Shown here one piece after another: positions 51,191-63,560 of a stretch of 64,000 nucleotides of DNA; the first letter of the stretch is position 1, and each line of letters begins with the position of its first letter. Below the pieces are notes generated by a model that saw only the letters and a program-made list of their open reading frames with translations, was not told the DNA's origin and searched no databases. Source of the DNA: Metallyticus violacea (lineage: Eukaryota > Arthropoda > Insecta > Mantodea > Metallyticidae); the NCBI GenBank assembly GCA_030762175.1, contig CM060831.1:30680001-30744000 (forward strand), written 5' to 3'. Position numbers and translations under genes: made by a program.

Positions 51191-51450
51191 CAGTCACTTA
51201 GATGAATGTAAAGACGGTTTTACCGCTCTCCCATGTCACAGTTTTGATCGCATAAGCGGAAGGTTCTGCAGTGGATTCGCGCCTTGAAGAAAGTTACTGT
51301 CCTGGCGGGTTCTGCCTGGAGTCTCGCCGCTGGGGAAAAACCGTCTTGCCTCTCGCATGGCTGCTGACGTTTGGGACCTAAGATATACGCGTGTGTGAAT
51401 GGCTGCTCCTCCCGGAGGTACAAAATACCCATCAGTGTGGCCGAGATACT
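51190..51450. other. Less AT-rich block, possible SINE or transposon piece
   Basis: The minus strand has two overlapping open frames of about 70 codons (for example GETPGRTRQDSNFLQGANPL). The left edge TCACTTAGATGAATG resembles the SINE-3 body word, so this may be a decayed SINE-3 relative. I cannot assign it further. Confidence 0.25.
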
Positions 51451-51504
51451 GAAACATTCTCCTCCGTCCTATCCTAGTTATATTTCAGAGTATGCAATAA
51501 GAAA

Positions 51505-52110
51505 CCTAGCGGGATGGTTCAGATGAATAACGCTCGGACTCCAATTCGGGAAGTTACGGTTTCAAATTCCTTTGAGCCGGCCAACCTGACTTTATTTTTT
51601 TCGTGGTTTCCCCATCTCACTTAGGAGAATGCTGGGACGAATATTTACTTTCCACGAGTTTCTCTTGCCACCTCCTCTCCTGCGTCGTGGCTGGGTGGTG
51701 AGTCACCGCAAGAACATGGATTACCCATCAGTAGAGTAGAGAATGATGATACTGGATTAGGCCGACCTATCAGTGAACTACTGCGAAATGAACCTGCTGA
51801 TTTGCCGCGGGTAAGCAGCATATCTGCTTCCATCCTTTGCGGAATAGGGGATTATTTGTTGTGGCAGGTCCGCAACAGAGGAACGGTGGAGATCGGTTTT
51901 ACATTTCAGGTACCGACCTATGGGAAGTGGCTCAACCTTGTACCCGGAAGCATCCCGCGCCTACTCATTTCCTCTTCCCTATCATTTCATTTCCTTGTTC
52001 ATCGTTGGCCGGTGAGGTGGCCTGCAACAATGGAATTTGCCCACTGGAGAAGTGACTCTAGACAGTGTGACAGAAGACCCCCGAGGAGGTCGCAGTTCTT
52101 GGAGGGAAGC
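51505..52110 (+). repeat. SINE-3 (Talua-like) copy with long 3' body
   Basis: Head: GCGGGATGGTTCAGATG (A box) and CGGTTTCAAATTCC (B box), then GTGGTTTCCCCATCTCACTT and AGGAGAATGCTGGGA. A further 450 bp of CpG-rich sequence (to about 52110) contains phrases such as GGCCGGTGAGGTGGCC, also echoed at 38.56 kb (GCCAGGTGAGGTAGG), so the family body may be long. Reading frames in it (up to 107 codons) are not considered genes. Confidence 0.55.
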
Positions 52111-52419
52111 TCGCAAGCGTCGTAACAGTTTAGCCCTCGTTGTGCTTCAGTGCCTGAAATCTCTTCCATCTCCAGTAATCCAATCCAAGGCAATAATGAG
52201 AAAAATTCGAACATTTTATTTTGATATTCTAATAAAGAAATATATTTGTATACATATTAAGTCGTTATCTCAAAAATCCAATAAAATTTCGTATGCTCAT
52301 CTTGGATCATCTCTTGGGCTGGGAGGCTTAGGAAAAGCCATGTTTATTATTTTTATACATAAACCTCCCCCCCCCGCTCTGAGATCCATGCATTTTTTCC
52401 AGAATTGCTAAAGAGCCTT

Positions 52420-52745
52420 GATTTCGCGGTCAAAGATGTCTTTTATGTCAGCACATCTGTCATGACGCCATTCTTAAAGGAACGCACTGCTTTTTCAGGT
52501 ACACGAAAGACAGAAGTTGGCGGGGATCAAACCAGGTGAAAATGACGGGTGCTCAATCATTTGAAGCCACAGCGATGGACCATTATTACTATGAGAACTG
52601 CTGATGCACGCATTTCTATTGTCTTTTCCAGCGTTTTATCATAGTATCCAGTTATGGCACCCTTCTGAAGAAAATGCACCATTAAGGTTCCTTGAAAACC
52701 TTCACCTCCCCCCTAAAAACTGTTTCCCTGCCTTCCACAGTACGG
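52420..52745 (-). mobile_element. Mariner-like transposase C-terminal relic
   Basis: Minus-strand decayed frames: MVHFLQKGAITGYYDKTLEK (equivalent to .DF...GATIN...Y..TL..L), then after frameshifts CGFKWLSTRHFHLV and AVRSFKNGVMTDVL (equivalent to FKWE.FDHPPYSPDL...D.HLF..LK..L.G..F..D.E.K). Catalytic residues are mostly lost. Confidence 0.5.
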
Positions 52746-52999
52746 ACATTTTCTGCTAAATATCCTTTAAGTATGACGTCAGATGGTGCAGTCATGTATG
52801 TCTCCACTATATTCTCATGTGTGTTCCTTTTTTTCTCTCTCTCTCTTCACACATTCGCCATGTTTACGGAATGGGCTTGGACGACTGGTTGATTATCCGT
52901 ACAATATAGCCAATCAGAGCACCTTGATAAATCCCATATTCTCTGCCAGTGCACGAAATGCTATAGAAGGTTTTATGTATTTTTACCGGACCTCATTAA

Positions 53000-54980
53000 T
53001 CTTTTTATTTGCGTTTGGCAGCGATAATATAACCGACTTTTATGAGCTGGATATTATTGGACACAAAACGTGATCTCATCTCTCTGATATCTTTACTTCC
53101 TATTTCTTTCTTCCCAAGTTAAAATAATTGATATAAGCATTTCCTCGCATTTTAAAGCAAAAAACTCTCCCTGGGACACTTGCGCTAAAAGCAGCAGAAG
53201 GTTATACATACAGTCCGTGGGTGAATCAAGGAATTTACACAGAATATAGCTAATGCAATTTTAAATCAAATAATCAAATGAGCATTTATAATAAAATGTC
53301 CACTTTGTTATACTGCATTTAGAAACAATATTGCTCTAAGGTAATAGCTTAGAAACAATGTGAAAGCAACATAGACTATTATATTACTAACTGCGATTTT
53401 TATGTGAAATATACAAACAAATGTTACACTAAATTATAACAAAAACGTCACAATGCAAATTTTTATTTTAATGAGGGACATTTTCATAATTTTTTCTTAT
53501 TTTATTAAAACAGTAAATAAAATGAACTTGATATCAACAATGACCGAGTTTATAATTGGTGATATAGTTATTCAGTCTGTGCCACTACGCCCAGATAGAT
53601 CTGCGCAGCCTGTTTCCTAAATAGGTATGCTAAGATTATGGGATGTGTATGTGCATTGTTATCTATGCAGCACATATTCGGCGTATATAATAATAGCTAA
53701 TAATTTTAATAAAAATACAGTAAGAGCAGTTTGAAGTCTCACAACTTAGATCGGCCAAGCAGCAGACCTACTCCAGATATTCTCCACGCGGCACACGCGG
53801 CGCTATTCTCTTTTCCAGTCAGTTCCGGGCAGAATTTTGACAGAGCAAGGCAGTTGTGTAGTGCAGTGAGAGTAGATTCATTACATAGAAATGGTGAGAT
53901 ATTCATCTGTGAGGCACACATCAGGTGTAGAAAGTCGCGTGGAAAAATGAAACAGATATTTAGACGTACATTTCCTGGCAGCCCGGTTCCAACATGAAAA
54001 CATAGTATAAAAGGTTAATGAAACAGGTTCTGTAACTGAAAGAAAAAAATATATACGAGTAAATAAAAAATAAAATAAAAATAGAAGACTGCTCATCAAT
54101 CTAGGATGGAATTACTCCGTATTTTCGGTCTTAGAATTATTGACCCTGGTATATGACCAACTCGCTTCCCATGTCTTTCGATTTGCAACTGTCATCTTTG
54201 GGGGGACATTGAAAACTAGAATAATTAAATTAACCCTCACACACTGGAAGAACTTTAAACAAATACTTGAAACGAAGTTAGGTCAATTAGTGATAGGGAA
54301 CTGAAGCATATCAGAGACACTTTTCTAAGATGTGGATTATGCGTCAGGAAATATGGAGCAACATTTTTCAGCATCTGCCGTAAGCAAGGTGAATACTAAA
54401 TTCCATTAATTTAATGTGTTGTTACTAAGTTTTAAAATGGTGAAACTTTTAGTGCCGCGAGTCTACGAAAGAAAACACCAGCGGCAACGCGGGGTCTAAT
54501 CGCCGCTGAACTACATATCGGGACTTTTAAACTGCTCTCAGTGCATTTAACTTTAACGTTTTGTTTAGTTCATGTTCCACATATTTGTAAAGGTCAACTG
54601 ATAAGGGAATATAATTTAAATATTTTCAAAATCTGACCACAGCAACAGAGCTTATCTATTTGATTGTTAGAGCCCGAAAAATAAAAAGATCTCAGTACAA
54701 CTTTTTCAGAATGTCTAGTGATGGATGCCCTTTCTTCACTTTGTTCCTTTTTCTGTCGTTATGAACAACAAACAAAATTTAAAATGAGTACATTCTGTTC
54801 GAAAATATTTAAATATACTTGATGTTCATTTTATTGATTAAAAAAAAAACTTTCTGACGAAAGAATGCACTGAATTAAAATTTCGAATTAAGAGTACATA
54901 CGTTTTCATTATAATGTATTTCTATAAGCCTAAATTTTAAATTTATTTCTAGTTTAAGTACTTTTCGATTTTATTAATGT
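53000..54980. other. Unassigned region including a GC-richer segment at 53.73-54.0 kb
   Basis: No named element. The segment 53731-53997 is open on both strands and CpG-containing. It could be a 5' untranslated exon or promoter region of the minus-strand receptor, but nothing in it proves this. Confidence 0.3.
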
Positions 54981-55250
54981 GTTTTTTTAACAGTGTATAA
55001 CGCCATTTTTACTTCTTAAATATCACAGGCGATGGACACTAGTGATGCTTGAAATGAAATGATTAGTTGGGGTTTTTAAGTAATAAAGAGTTCCAGGGTT
55101 AAGTCTAGGGTACCTGTCCTACATTTGCCATTTTTGTGGACTAAATAAAAACTGGAAGTAACCCCACTCGGGGGGGGGGGGTGATGGTACGGCAGGAAAT
55201 TGACCCCTTACCTTCCACTCATGCCTAACGACTTCGTTTACCGGTGGAGG
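54981..55250 (-). repeat. SINE-1 old copy
   Basis: Recognisable tail (GTGTATAACGCCATTTTTAC), GATGGACACTAGTGATGC, GGTACCTGTCCTACATTTGC, and a badly decayed tRNA head at the right (CCACCGGTAAACGAAGTCGT). A G13 run interrupts the body. It is the most diverged long copy. Confidence 0.75.
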
Positions 55251-56926
55251 TCATTGAGCAGTTAAAAACTACATAAGTATTTATATAAACAGGATGAAAA
55301 TATTCCAACATAGCAGTCATGAGTCATTTAGCTAATACATGAAGATATTGATGTCTAATGCAGAAAGTATGGTTATTTTTGTTACATATTAGAATTAAAA
55401 TTTGAAATCTAATCTGTTATTCTCAATTAACATTTAACACTTCTTTATCTTATCCTTCACAGACTGACTACTCACTCCATTTTATCGTTATTAAAAAAAA
55501 AACGTATTTTGTTCTCTTCTATTTTTTGTAGAAGTTTATATTTTGAATTCAGAAACACCCGGTATACAGGTATATGTACATTTCCGTAATATGGTAATAA
55601 TCATAATATACTCGGATTTAATGTAATACACACTGTTTTAAATACTGCGACATAGCACAATTATCATTGTCTGTTTGTATCTACTATTTCTCTTCAAGAT
55701 GACAATAAGCAATTGTTTGAATTTTGCAATGGTTCTCAGTAAATGCGCGGCCGAACACACCGACAAATTCCACTTCCAAGTTTGAGACTATATCTTGTTT
55801 CAAGCGACAGTTAAAGCAAACAGAATTGAATTTCACATGGCTACGTAATATACTCTAAACTATGTCAAAGACAAAAAGAGACTAGAGCCTGCAGGTATTG
55901 TACATAAATCAAACAACATAATAGCCCGGAGAATTATCGCTTACTAGCTCACAAGTTATAATGATTTCTATAAAGTATTTTATAGAGTTAATGGAACATG
56001 TTGCTGCAAAGAAAGACACTATGCACCGAGTTGTACTGTGTGACAATTGCACCACGTAGTCAATCCTACTGGAACCCAGATATGGCGTCCTGAGTTTTCT
56101 AGCTTTTCGCTGTTAAAGGGAGACTTCAGACCGTGAAGGGGATTAAGGAGAACGTGACGTGGTAGATCATGGTGAATCCGAAAGAAGGCCAGGAGTCTGG
56201 TTTGAAAAGTAAAAGAGAATTGGAATGTGTGTAGGGTTTTGAACGAGAATAAAACGTCAATGTACAGGTGGTCACTTTAGGCAACATCAAATCACTAAAC
56301 AATACCCGCTGGTCAGCGATAGTGTGATTTGAAGGAATAAGGTTCAATTTTCTGCGGAGATGTATTAACTAATATAGTTATTTGTTTTGGTTTATACCTA
56401 TTAGTTTCTGAAAAAACGTTTTATCTTAAAAATAGTTCGTTTTAATAAAAATATCAAGGAAAACAAGCAATGCTATAATCATAAAGCAAATAATTAATAC
56501 AATAATCATAATAATAAAGAGAATACAATTACTTACTCCAATATTATTGGAGCAAGCAAGCTTTTGAAAAATAGCGTTGGTTTTATAAACAACCTGTATC
56601 TCTGAAAGTAATTATCATAAATAAATGAACTTTTGCACAGCACTTAATAATGACATAATTGTATTGTGTAACAAGCTTTAACTCCATAGCTTACAAACTT
56701 CACTAATTAGAAATTTCGGTCTCAGTTTACCCTAAACTGTGTGTTAAAACTTTTTTTTACCAATTCCTATATAGGCTATACCTGCCTGCAATTGGCCTTT
56801 TTCCATTATTACTTTATACATTTATTTTTTAATTTGTTTTGTCTCAGGTCTGATATGTTTTATGTTGTATGATCAGCTACAAAGAGTCATTCAACTTTAA
56901 TTATTATTATTATTATTATTATTATG

Positions 56927-56958
<32 letters not shown>

Positions 56959-57519
56959 GATTTGTTGACAGATGAAGATAATAATTGAAAATAAGAAAAG
57001 ACTACAAAAATGAGAACTAAGAAATAATAAAACATAGAAAGGTAAAGTAATGACTGCTAATCGTTTTGAAAATACAATCTATGACTGTTAAAGTACAGAG
57101 CTCATTTCTGAAGAAGATGATATGCTTGGGGCTTTAGGTAGCTGAACAATATTACTAAACATCAAAAGCAAAATGTGACATAAGAGGAAATCGATAAAAG
57201 CAAGACCGCATTAAGTTCGCTTCTATTACCATAACAGAAGGCACGGTTGCTAAAAAGTGCTCACACCTTGAAAGTCACTAAACACAAAACCGAAAGTACG
57301 AAATCAAACCTACGAAAGTTATACATGTTTTGTAAAGAATAGTATCCGGTTAATCAAAAATGGGTTTTTTTTTGCGATGCTCAAATTTCAAGTTTTGGCA
57401 ACAATTAAATGCGAAACAAATAAAGTTAAAGCGGGAATGAATTATCGCAGAGAGTTACATGTTAGTAGTAAGCCAGTATACCGAGAAGCGGATCTAACAT
57501 GAGCACTCCGAAGACGAAA
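55251..57519. other. Unassigned sequence
   Basis: Contains the (ATT)n tract at 56900-56957. A 73-codon minus frame at 56347-56126 has a hydrophobic end but no family I can name; no GPCR-like motif. Confidence 0.3.
56900..56957. repeat. (ATT)n microsatellite with one ATG interruption
   Basis: Nineteen trinucleotide units with a single interruption. Confidence 0.9.
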
Positions 57520-57751
57520 ACTGCAGTGACGCGGAAAACATGCCAGGACTTTGGAGCTCATGTTGCTGTGAGTGGACGGTGCAAATATGATTCTGATTTA
57601 GTCGTAAATAAACCAAATCAGAATGATAGTTGTATAGTCTATTCACAGTTTATTTAGTCCGTAAATTAACCAAAATCAGAATATATTTGCCCCCTCTATT
57701 CACAGCAACACGATTTCCGAAGTCCTGGCATGTTTTCCGCGTCACTGCAGT
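57520..57751. mobile_element. MITE with about 75-bp terminal inverted repeats
   Basis: Left end ACTGCAGTGACGCGGAAAAC is repeated inverted at the right end (GTTTTCCGCGTCACTGCAGT). Similarity continues inward through TGCCAGGACTT...TTGCTGTGA...GCAAATAT.ATTCTGATTT. Total 232 bp, with no coding capacity. No clear target-site duplication was found at the outer ends, so its superfamily is open (the inner CAGTG...CACTG would suit hAT). Confidence 0.75.
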
Positions 57752-57929
57752 TGTATTGTTCCCCAGTTTAAACTCATAGAGCATACAAGCTCTCTAAATT
57801 ATCAGATGGTTCCAGCAACACAATTAACCACGGACAGGAGGACCAATAACAATGGATTAGCTTCTATTAGCTACTAATGAGGTAAACAACAACCATACTT
57901 GTGAGGATGTGAACAGCTATTCTACGTTA

Positions 57930-58430
57930 TTCCAGAAACCGCACGATAGATTCTCCATACTAGGAAAAATATATGAACTCAGTCGCTGGATTCCGCACGA
58001 CTTGACAATGACTTAGAGATCGGCATGAGCTGATGCATATTTTGCATCCTTTAAAGACTCATCTCTAGTTGGCAGTCCGAAAATCTATCCCTAAACAACA
58101 GAAACCATCCTGACCAAAAGAAGGTTATTCTCAATGTTTGATGACTATATATCGTGAATGTTGCCAGCCGACCAAACGATTAAGGCCACTGTTTACTGTA
58201 ACCAAATGGAGCATATCCATGAAACGTTGAAAACTACGGAGCCTGCACTGATAAATCACAAAGGTAGCATTATTTTGCATGAAAGTGTAAAACAAATACA
58301 GCTAGGATGGCCCGTTCTAGTTGGGAGACACTACATTATCAGATTATCGTCATTTCCTTTCTTTGGATATCAATTCCGAACATTTTTCAGTATGGAAATT
58401 GCACTAGATTGATTTTTTGGTTACTGCTCT
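57930..58430 (+). mobile_element. Mariner-like transposase relic
   Basis: Plus-strand words in order: SRWIPHDLT (about 57985; WVPHELT), a decayed middle, then LPADQTIKATVYCNQMEHIH (about 58161; LP.GQTINSDLYCQQLDRLH), ALINHKGSIILHES (HHDNARPH lost) and LGWPVL...F.YQFRTF. Mariner-type order is clear but all catalytic positions are damaged. Confidence 0.65.
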
Positions 58431-60419
58431 AAGCAGTTCTATCATAATGGAATTCATAATCTTCCATCATGAAGGTCCTCAATAACGACGGTAACTATGT
58501 TTAATACTAAAAATATTATTTTATTCAGAATAGGATGCTTTGAAATGTCTGGTCTGAAATGGGCAGAATTTATTGGTCCCCCTATATTTGTTAAAGAAAA
58601 TAATTTGGAAAAAATGTGGTAAGAAACTATCCAATTGATAATTGATCATATTGGAGGGGGGGTGGAAATAAAGCCTGAAATCGAGCGTTTGCGAGAAATC
58701 TGAAGAAGCAGGTCATACTTATTAAAACGTACACAACTTTGGAATATCTTACACTGTGTATTTATTTTGGACCAGCCAGTCATTCCAAGAGGATCTGGCT
58801 CTGGTGTTATAAAACATTCAGACAACTGAAGCACATTATTGCTCCCTTTGGATAAAACACAAACCTAAAACTACATTAATATGAAAAAGAATGATATGGC
58901 AACATTGACCAAAAGTTGGCTCACTCTTGGAAGGTTCTATCACGAAAAACATTGAAAATATTTCTTTCATATTCTTGAACGTATAGTCGCTCACTTTTAA
59001 TACTAGTCAAAATGTCATTTTTAATAAAGAAGCTCTAAGAGACCTCGTTGATTCTGTGTCTATAATTGAGTAAACAGTAGAATGTGCCTTCTAATCAATT
59101 ATCCTGGCAAATATACCCAGCTGTAGCAAAAATAGATAAGCTAAATCTTTTCGACTACTAGCACGAGAGGATCAGATACTGAATATCTTTCAAACGTAGA
59201 AGAAAAAATATGTTTAAGTTTGTTATTAATACAGCTCTTCTGAACAAAAATCCTTAGCTTCGATCATAAAACAGTTTTATACATTTTTGTAAAACTACAT
59301 TTCCCTTTTACTACAAAATGTGTACATTCTTTTGAGCGTATGTAGATGCTTTTCTTCTTCCACATTAATATTTCATATCTAGACATGACAAGACGGAACA
59401 AAACTCGACACGAACTGAATAAGTCATCGTCTAGAGTGAGCGTTCAGGGGTGTACCAAGTTACTGAAGCCAGGTGATCAGGTTTAATTATAAGCATTGAC
59501 TTCCGGTAGCTCAAACTCCTAGATCTAGATGTCACATCTGGTTTCTGTCTACAGCTCAGTACTTCCGCTTGAACTATATGAGATCCCTCACACCCATTTT
59601 AAAAGTTAAAAACATTAAATAATCATTATACTTTCTCTTATGATACATCTCATATAGTGATTATTAATAGGTTAGTTGGTTTAAGAGCACAAAAGAGCAC
59701 TGATTAACAGTAAATACCTATTAATCAAAATATTTAACTGAATTTGCAAAGTACCAATTTTTTGGAATTGAAGAAGCACAAAATATAAAATGCTATGATA
59801 AAAGGAGTAAATATTTTATTAATAACTTAAACATGTTAACTATGAAAGTGATTTATCAACAATGGAACAAACATACCATGAAATCTTTAAATAATAATAC
59901 AATCGTTAAAAACATTATTCTATATGGAACTGAAGGTTTGGTCACAGAAACGTCTTTTTGGCCTGGAGTTACTAGAATACAATGAGAAAAAAACTAAATA
60001 AAAATTTAGTATTCAGGAAAAAATGGCAATAAAAGCACCAGCGGTTCCCAAACTTGACAGATATCTGTTCCTGTCTCTTAAGATTTAATTCAAATTTTAA
60101 AATTCTAAATTTTCATCCTATATATTAAAATTGTTCATCATTGGTTTACAAAAATTAAACACATATATAAACAAATAAAATATTTTTTCAAGTTTGAATC
60201 TTCCTTTTCAACTAATGTCCTACAAATTAGTGTGAACGAACAATTTCAATATATAAATTAACTCCTATATAGTTAGTGGATAACTAAAAGCCTGCTTATA
60301 GGTTCTGGTAGCATTACGAATCCCCTATTAAGGAATAAATTTCTCATAGTAGCGCAACCCTAGGGAACTCTTCGGGGTATATGTAATAAATTGAGAGAGG
60401 TTCGTGGTTCCTGCTTGGG

Positions 60420-60476
60420 GGACATGGTAGATCAGCTGGTTACAGCGTCAGTCCGGAAGGTTGAAGATCCGTTATT
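60420..60476 (+). repeat. tRNA-like SINE head fragment
   Basis: GACATGGTAGATCAGCTGG (A-box-like) and GGTTGAAGATCC (B-box-like) are 32 bp apart and followed by (TA)n. It lacks a paired acceptor stem, so it is not a tRNA gene. Confidence 0.45.
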
Positions 60477-61589
60477 TATATATATATATATAATAAAAAT
60501 AGCAATTCTTGAAAAAATGCAGCTAAAATAACAAGAGCTATAGAAGTAGCACACTGTAAGGAAGGGTATTTCGTGTGAATTGGGTGCCTATTTTCGTTGT
60601 TACTGTTTTTACTGTGCTTCACAACTTTTTAACAAACCATATATATTAAAATTGTCTTTCTGTTGTTCTCTACCATTATCACTAGCAGTAATAATAGAGT
60701 TACATTTAAAATATATAAAAACAAAAAATATTAATATACATGACAAATAATTATAACAAATAAATATAAATAACTATTTTAATTTCTGAATGGGAAGAGT
60801 AATGGTGTATTCCACTAACAAGCAGTGATTTATCGAGCTTAATAGAAATATTTTGTGTTCTAAATTATGAGTTCAAGTTTCCTAATGGTTTCTGTATTTC
60901 TTTTATAGACAAATGAGTGCAAAGACTGATTTTTCTCACGAACAAGTTGTTACAAAAGACATCGATATTTTCATGGCCTTCTTTGATAATCCGAGAAAGT
61001 CTGGGGCTCGCCTGCCTAAAGATGCGTGATTTTTCCGAGTGTTCTGCCTAATACTTAGCTATTTGAAATCTTCTCCCGGAACGAATAGTTGCCTTAAATT
61101 TGATTCTAATTTACTTTACCTCAATAAATATTAACAGACGAACTGAATTGTGTGTGAACTTTCGTTTTATTGTAAATTGTAATTCATTGTTTGTTCAAGA
61201 CTAAATGCTCTTAGAAGTATTCCAATACTTCGTGGGCCTTGTTCGAAAATTTTGGAAAGTACTTCAGTAAATGAATTAAGACGATACGTACAAAGGTTCA
61301 ATGATTCCGAACGTCTTAAAAGTGTATTGGCGTGAGCACTAGAAAGAAAACAAGAAGAATATTTAAAATAACATAACTAATACAAAGCGAGATGCGTTTT
61401 ACTTAAGAAAAGATAAATAAATTACTGTTTGCACCATCGTTCTGTTTACGTTCAAAAATGTACTTAGCCTTACAGAACTCCAAATTTTGTATAAATAATC
61501 TATACAAATTTAGCACCCTTTTTATTGTTAAATTATTGTAACAATAATGTTTCCTATAAGCAAAACTAAATTATGTGGTAATAAATGAT

Positions 61590-61640
61590 TCCTTTTAATA
61601 GTGTTTAACGCCCGGTTTTTATTACTGAGGCACCACAGGC
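61590..61640 (-). repeat. SINE-1 tail fragment
   Basis: AGTGTTTAACGCCCGGTTTT and TACTGAGGCACCACAGGC match the SINE-1 tail only. Confidence 0.65.
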
Positions 61641-62442
61641 AGTGAATAAATAATATAACAGGTACATTGAATTAATGAATATGTACAGCATATTGTTGCT
61701 TAATGAAAGTACCCCACAGCTACACCAATGTTCAAGTATTTATATCTAATCGTTGCCGGAAATCAGGTACACGTATATTTAAGACCAAATTTTACAGGTA
61801 CAAATGTTTATGAATTTGTACTTGTGCATGCGGACTAAAATATATGACTTATAAAATCAGACTTAACATTTTCTGACGTGAAAACATCTGAAATATTACT
61901 AAAAAGGGACATATACCACTTTTCCAGCACATGACATATACTCTAATTTTTGCATTATGTTCCCTCTCACTCCTCTTTTCTAAATTTCAACGTGAAAGCT
62001 TAATTAACAACCCCACATTTTCCACTTTCTAAACACTAAACAAATTTTAGTAACAGGTGCTAAAAAGTGGTTATATTCTCCTTGCCCTCTGCCTAATAGT
62101 TAGAGCGTTTATTTTCGTATAGGTTTAATTACTTGCCAGCGCCCTCTGCATTTAAATCGGTCCACACCGCAACTAAGTTTACCTCGCACGCTACGATTCT
62201 AATTCAATCACTCACATTCACACTTTGGGCGAAGTCTGCGGCTTCGGAGAATGTAACAACGTTAAACTCTGTTCAAGATGGCGTTTGGGCATTATTGTCC
62301 ACGGATAAAACTGGAGAATGTGAACGCAAAATGTAACCATTTCGTGAAATATTTAGTAGATAATAAATGACCCAGAATTAACGATCGAATGCAATGTCAG
62401 TTAAACAAAGTAAAATAATGTAAACAATCGCACAGGGAGTTT

Positions 62443-62443
62443 G

Positions 62444-62487
<44 letters not shown>

Positions 62488-62489
62488 CA
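62443..62489. repeat. (TA)n repeat with GCAATA/TATTGC ends
   Basis: About 18 TA units bounded by TTGCAA on both sides, forming a perfect self-complementary tract. Confidence 0.9.
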
Positions 62490-62689
62490 AGTCACCATGT
62501 ATATATACACATATACGAGAATTGTTAAAATATCCCAATTTTCAAAATTCTGCGCCTAGCAAAGCGTATTGTGGGTGCACTGATTAGCTCTGATAATTTC
62601 AGTCGAGTTGTACTTTACTTTCTTTGCAACTATGTTGTGAGTGTTCTGCAATTATTAAGACTATCATGAACAGCAAATTAACATTAAAG

Positions 62690-63560
62690 TTTGTATGAAA
62701 CTTCGCAAATCCTTCATGAAGACTCCTGATATGATATACTTGTTTAAAGACGTACTCAGTGCTATGAGTGGCATATGCCGTTTAAAAGTGGCCTTGATTC
62801 CGTAGTTGATGATCGATGTTCCGCACGCCCATCGATGTTAACTGATGATCCTTAAGCAGCCAGAATTAATGAGATCATCCATGAAAATTATCGCCTGACT
62901 GCTCGAGAAACTGCCGAAAAGTGTGTAACATTTCTGTGAAATCGTGTCTTGAAACTGACAGAAAAGTTTATATGCATGGTGTTACAGCAAAACTTATTCC
63001 TCAGCTTTTGACACAAGTGCAGAAAGACAACAGAGTCGTGATCTGTCAGTAGCTCTTGGATCGTGTTAATTAGGATTCAACTTTTAGTACAGTAGAATGA
63101 TGTAGGTGATGAAGCATAGATTCGTGGTTACGATAGGAAACCAAAGTTCAATCATCATAATAGAATGGAAAATCTTCACCAACACCCAAAAACGTTTTTC
63201 AAGTCAGGTCAAACGTCCAAGTATTGTTGGCGGTTTTTTGGAAATTCAAGATGTTATTCATCGCGAAATTTTGCCGGAAGGTAAAACTATGACTTGCTGG
63301 TATTACCAACATATTTTCAGACCTCTCTCAGAAAATATGAGAAGGGAGAGGAGAGACAATTCATGGAAACAAAATAGCGCACAGTGCATTCATAATTAAC
63401 TGCTTGCGACTTTTGCCCTAAAAACAAACTTAATGCTCTTCCTCACCCTCCATACTCTCCTAACTTACCACAGTTGAATTATGGAAAAAAAAAAAAAAAT
63501 GACTCAGTTGTGGAGATTAATAAAATTTTCCAGATAGAACTTGGTGCAGTCTAGAAAAAC
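62690..63560 (+). mobile_element. Mariner transposase pseudogene
   Basis: Plus strand: CYEWHMPFKSGLDSVVDD (about 62758-62815; the FEWH..F..G...V.DD block), NEIIHENYRLTARETAEK (about 62868-62922; HTH linker), RGYDRKPKF (about 63120), an open 97-codon frame 63106-63399 with VIHREILPEGKTM, RPLSENMRRERRDNSW, then PSYSPNLPQLNY (about 63448-63483). This is a second mariner lineage, distinct from the 42-kb copy and shared with the relic at 3.45 kb. Confidence 0.75.

Larger units (their letters stand above)
58431..62689. other. Unassigned AT-rich sequence
   Basis: No gene recognised. It contains a tRNA-like SINE piece (60.42 kb), a SINE-1 tail (61.59 kb) and a (TA)n palindrome (62.44 kb). Confidence 0.35.

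Noticed and set aside
51802..52411. Overlapping plus-strand frames of 72-124 codons
   Set aside because: They lie within a CpG-rich SINE-3 body that recurs in part at 38.5 kb; length comes from low stop density, not from coding.
56126..56347. Minus-strand frame with hydrophobic end as a receptor TM segment
   Set aside because: No conserved GPCR motif, no splice borders in the right phase, and the hydrophobic run is short.
57440..57600. GPCR TM1 exon on the minus strand (TAVFVFGVLMLDPLL resembles TM1)
   Set aside because: The sequence is the end of a 232-bp inverted-repeat MITE plus flank, lacks the TM1 Gly-Asn pair, and is followed by a stop.
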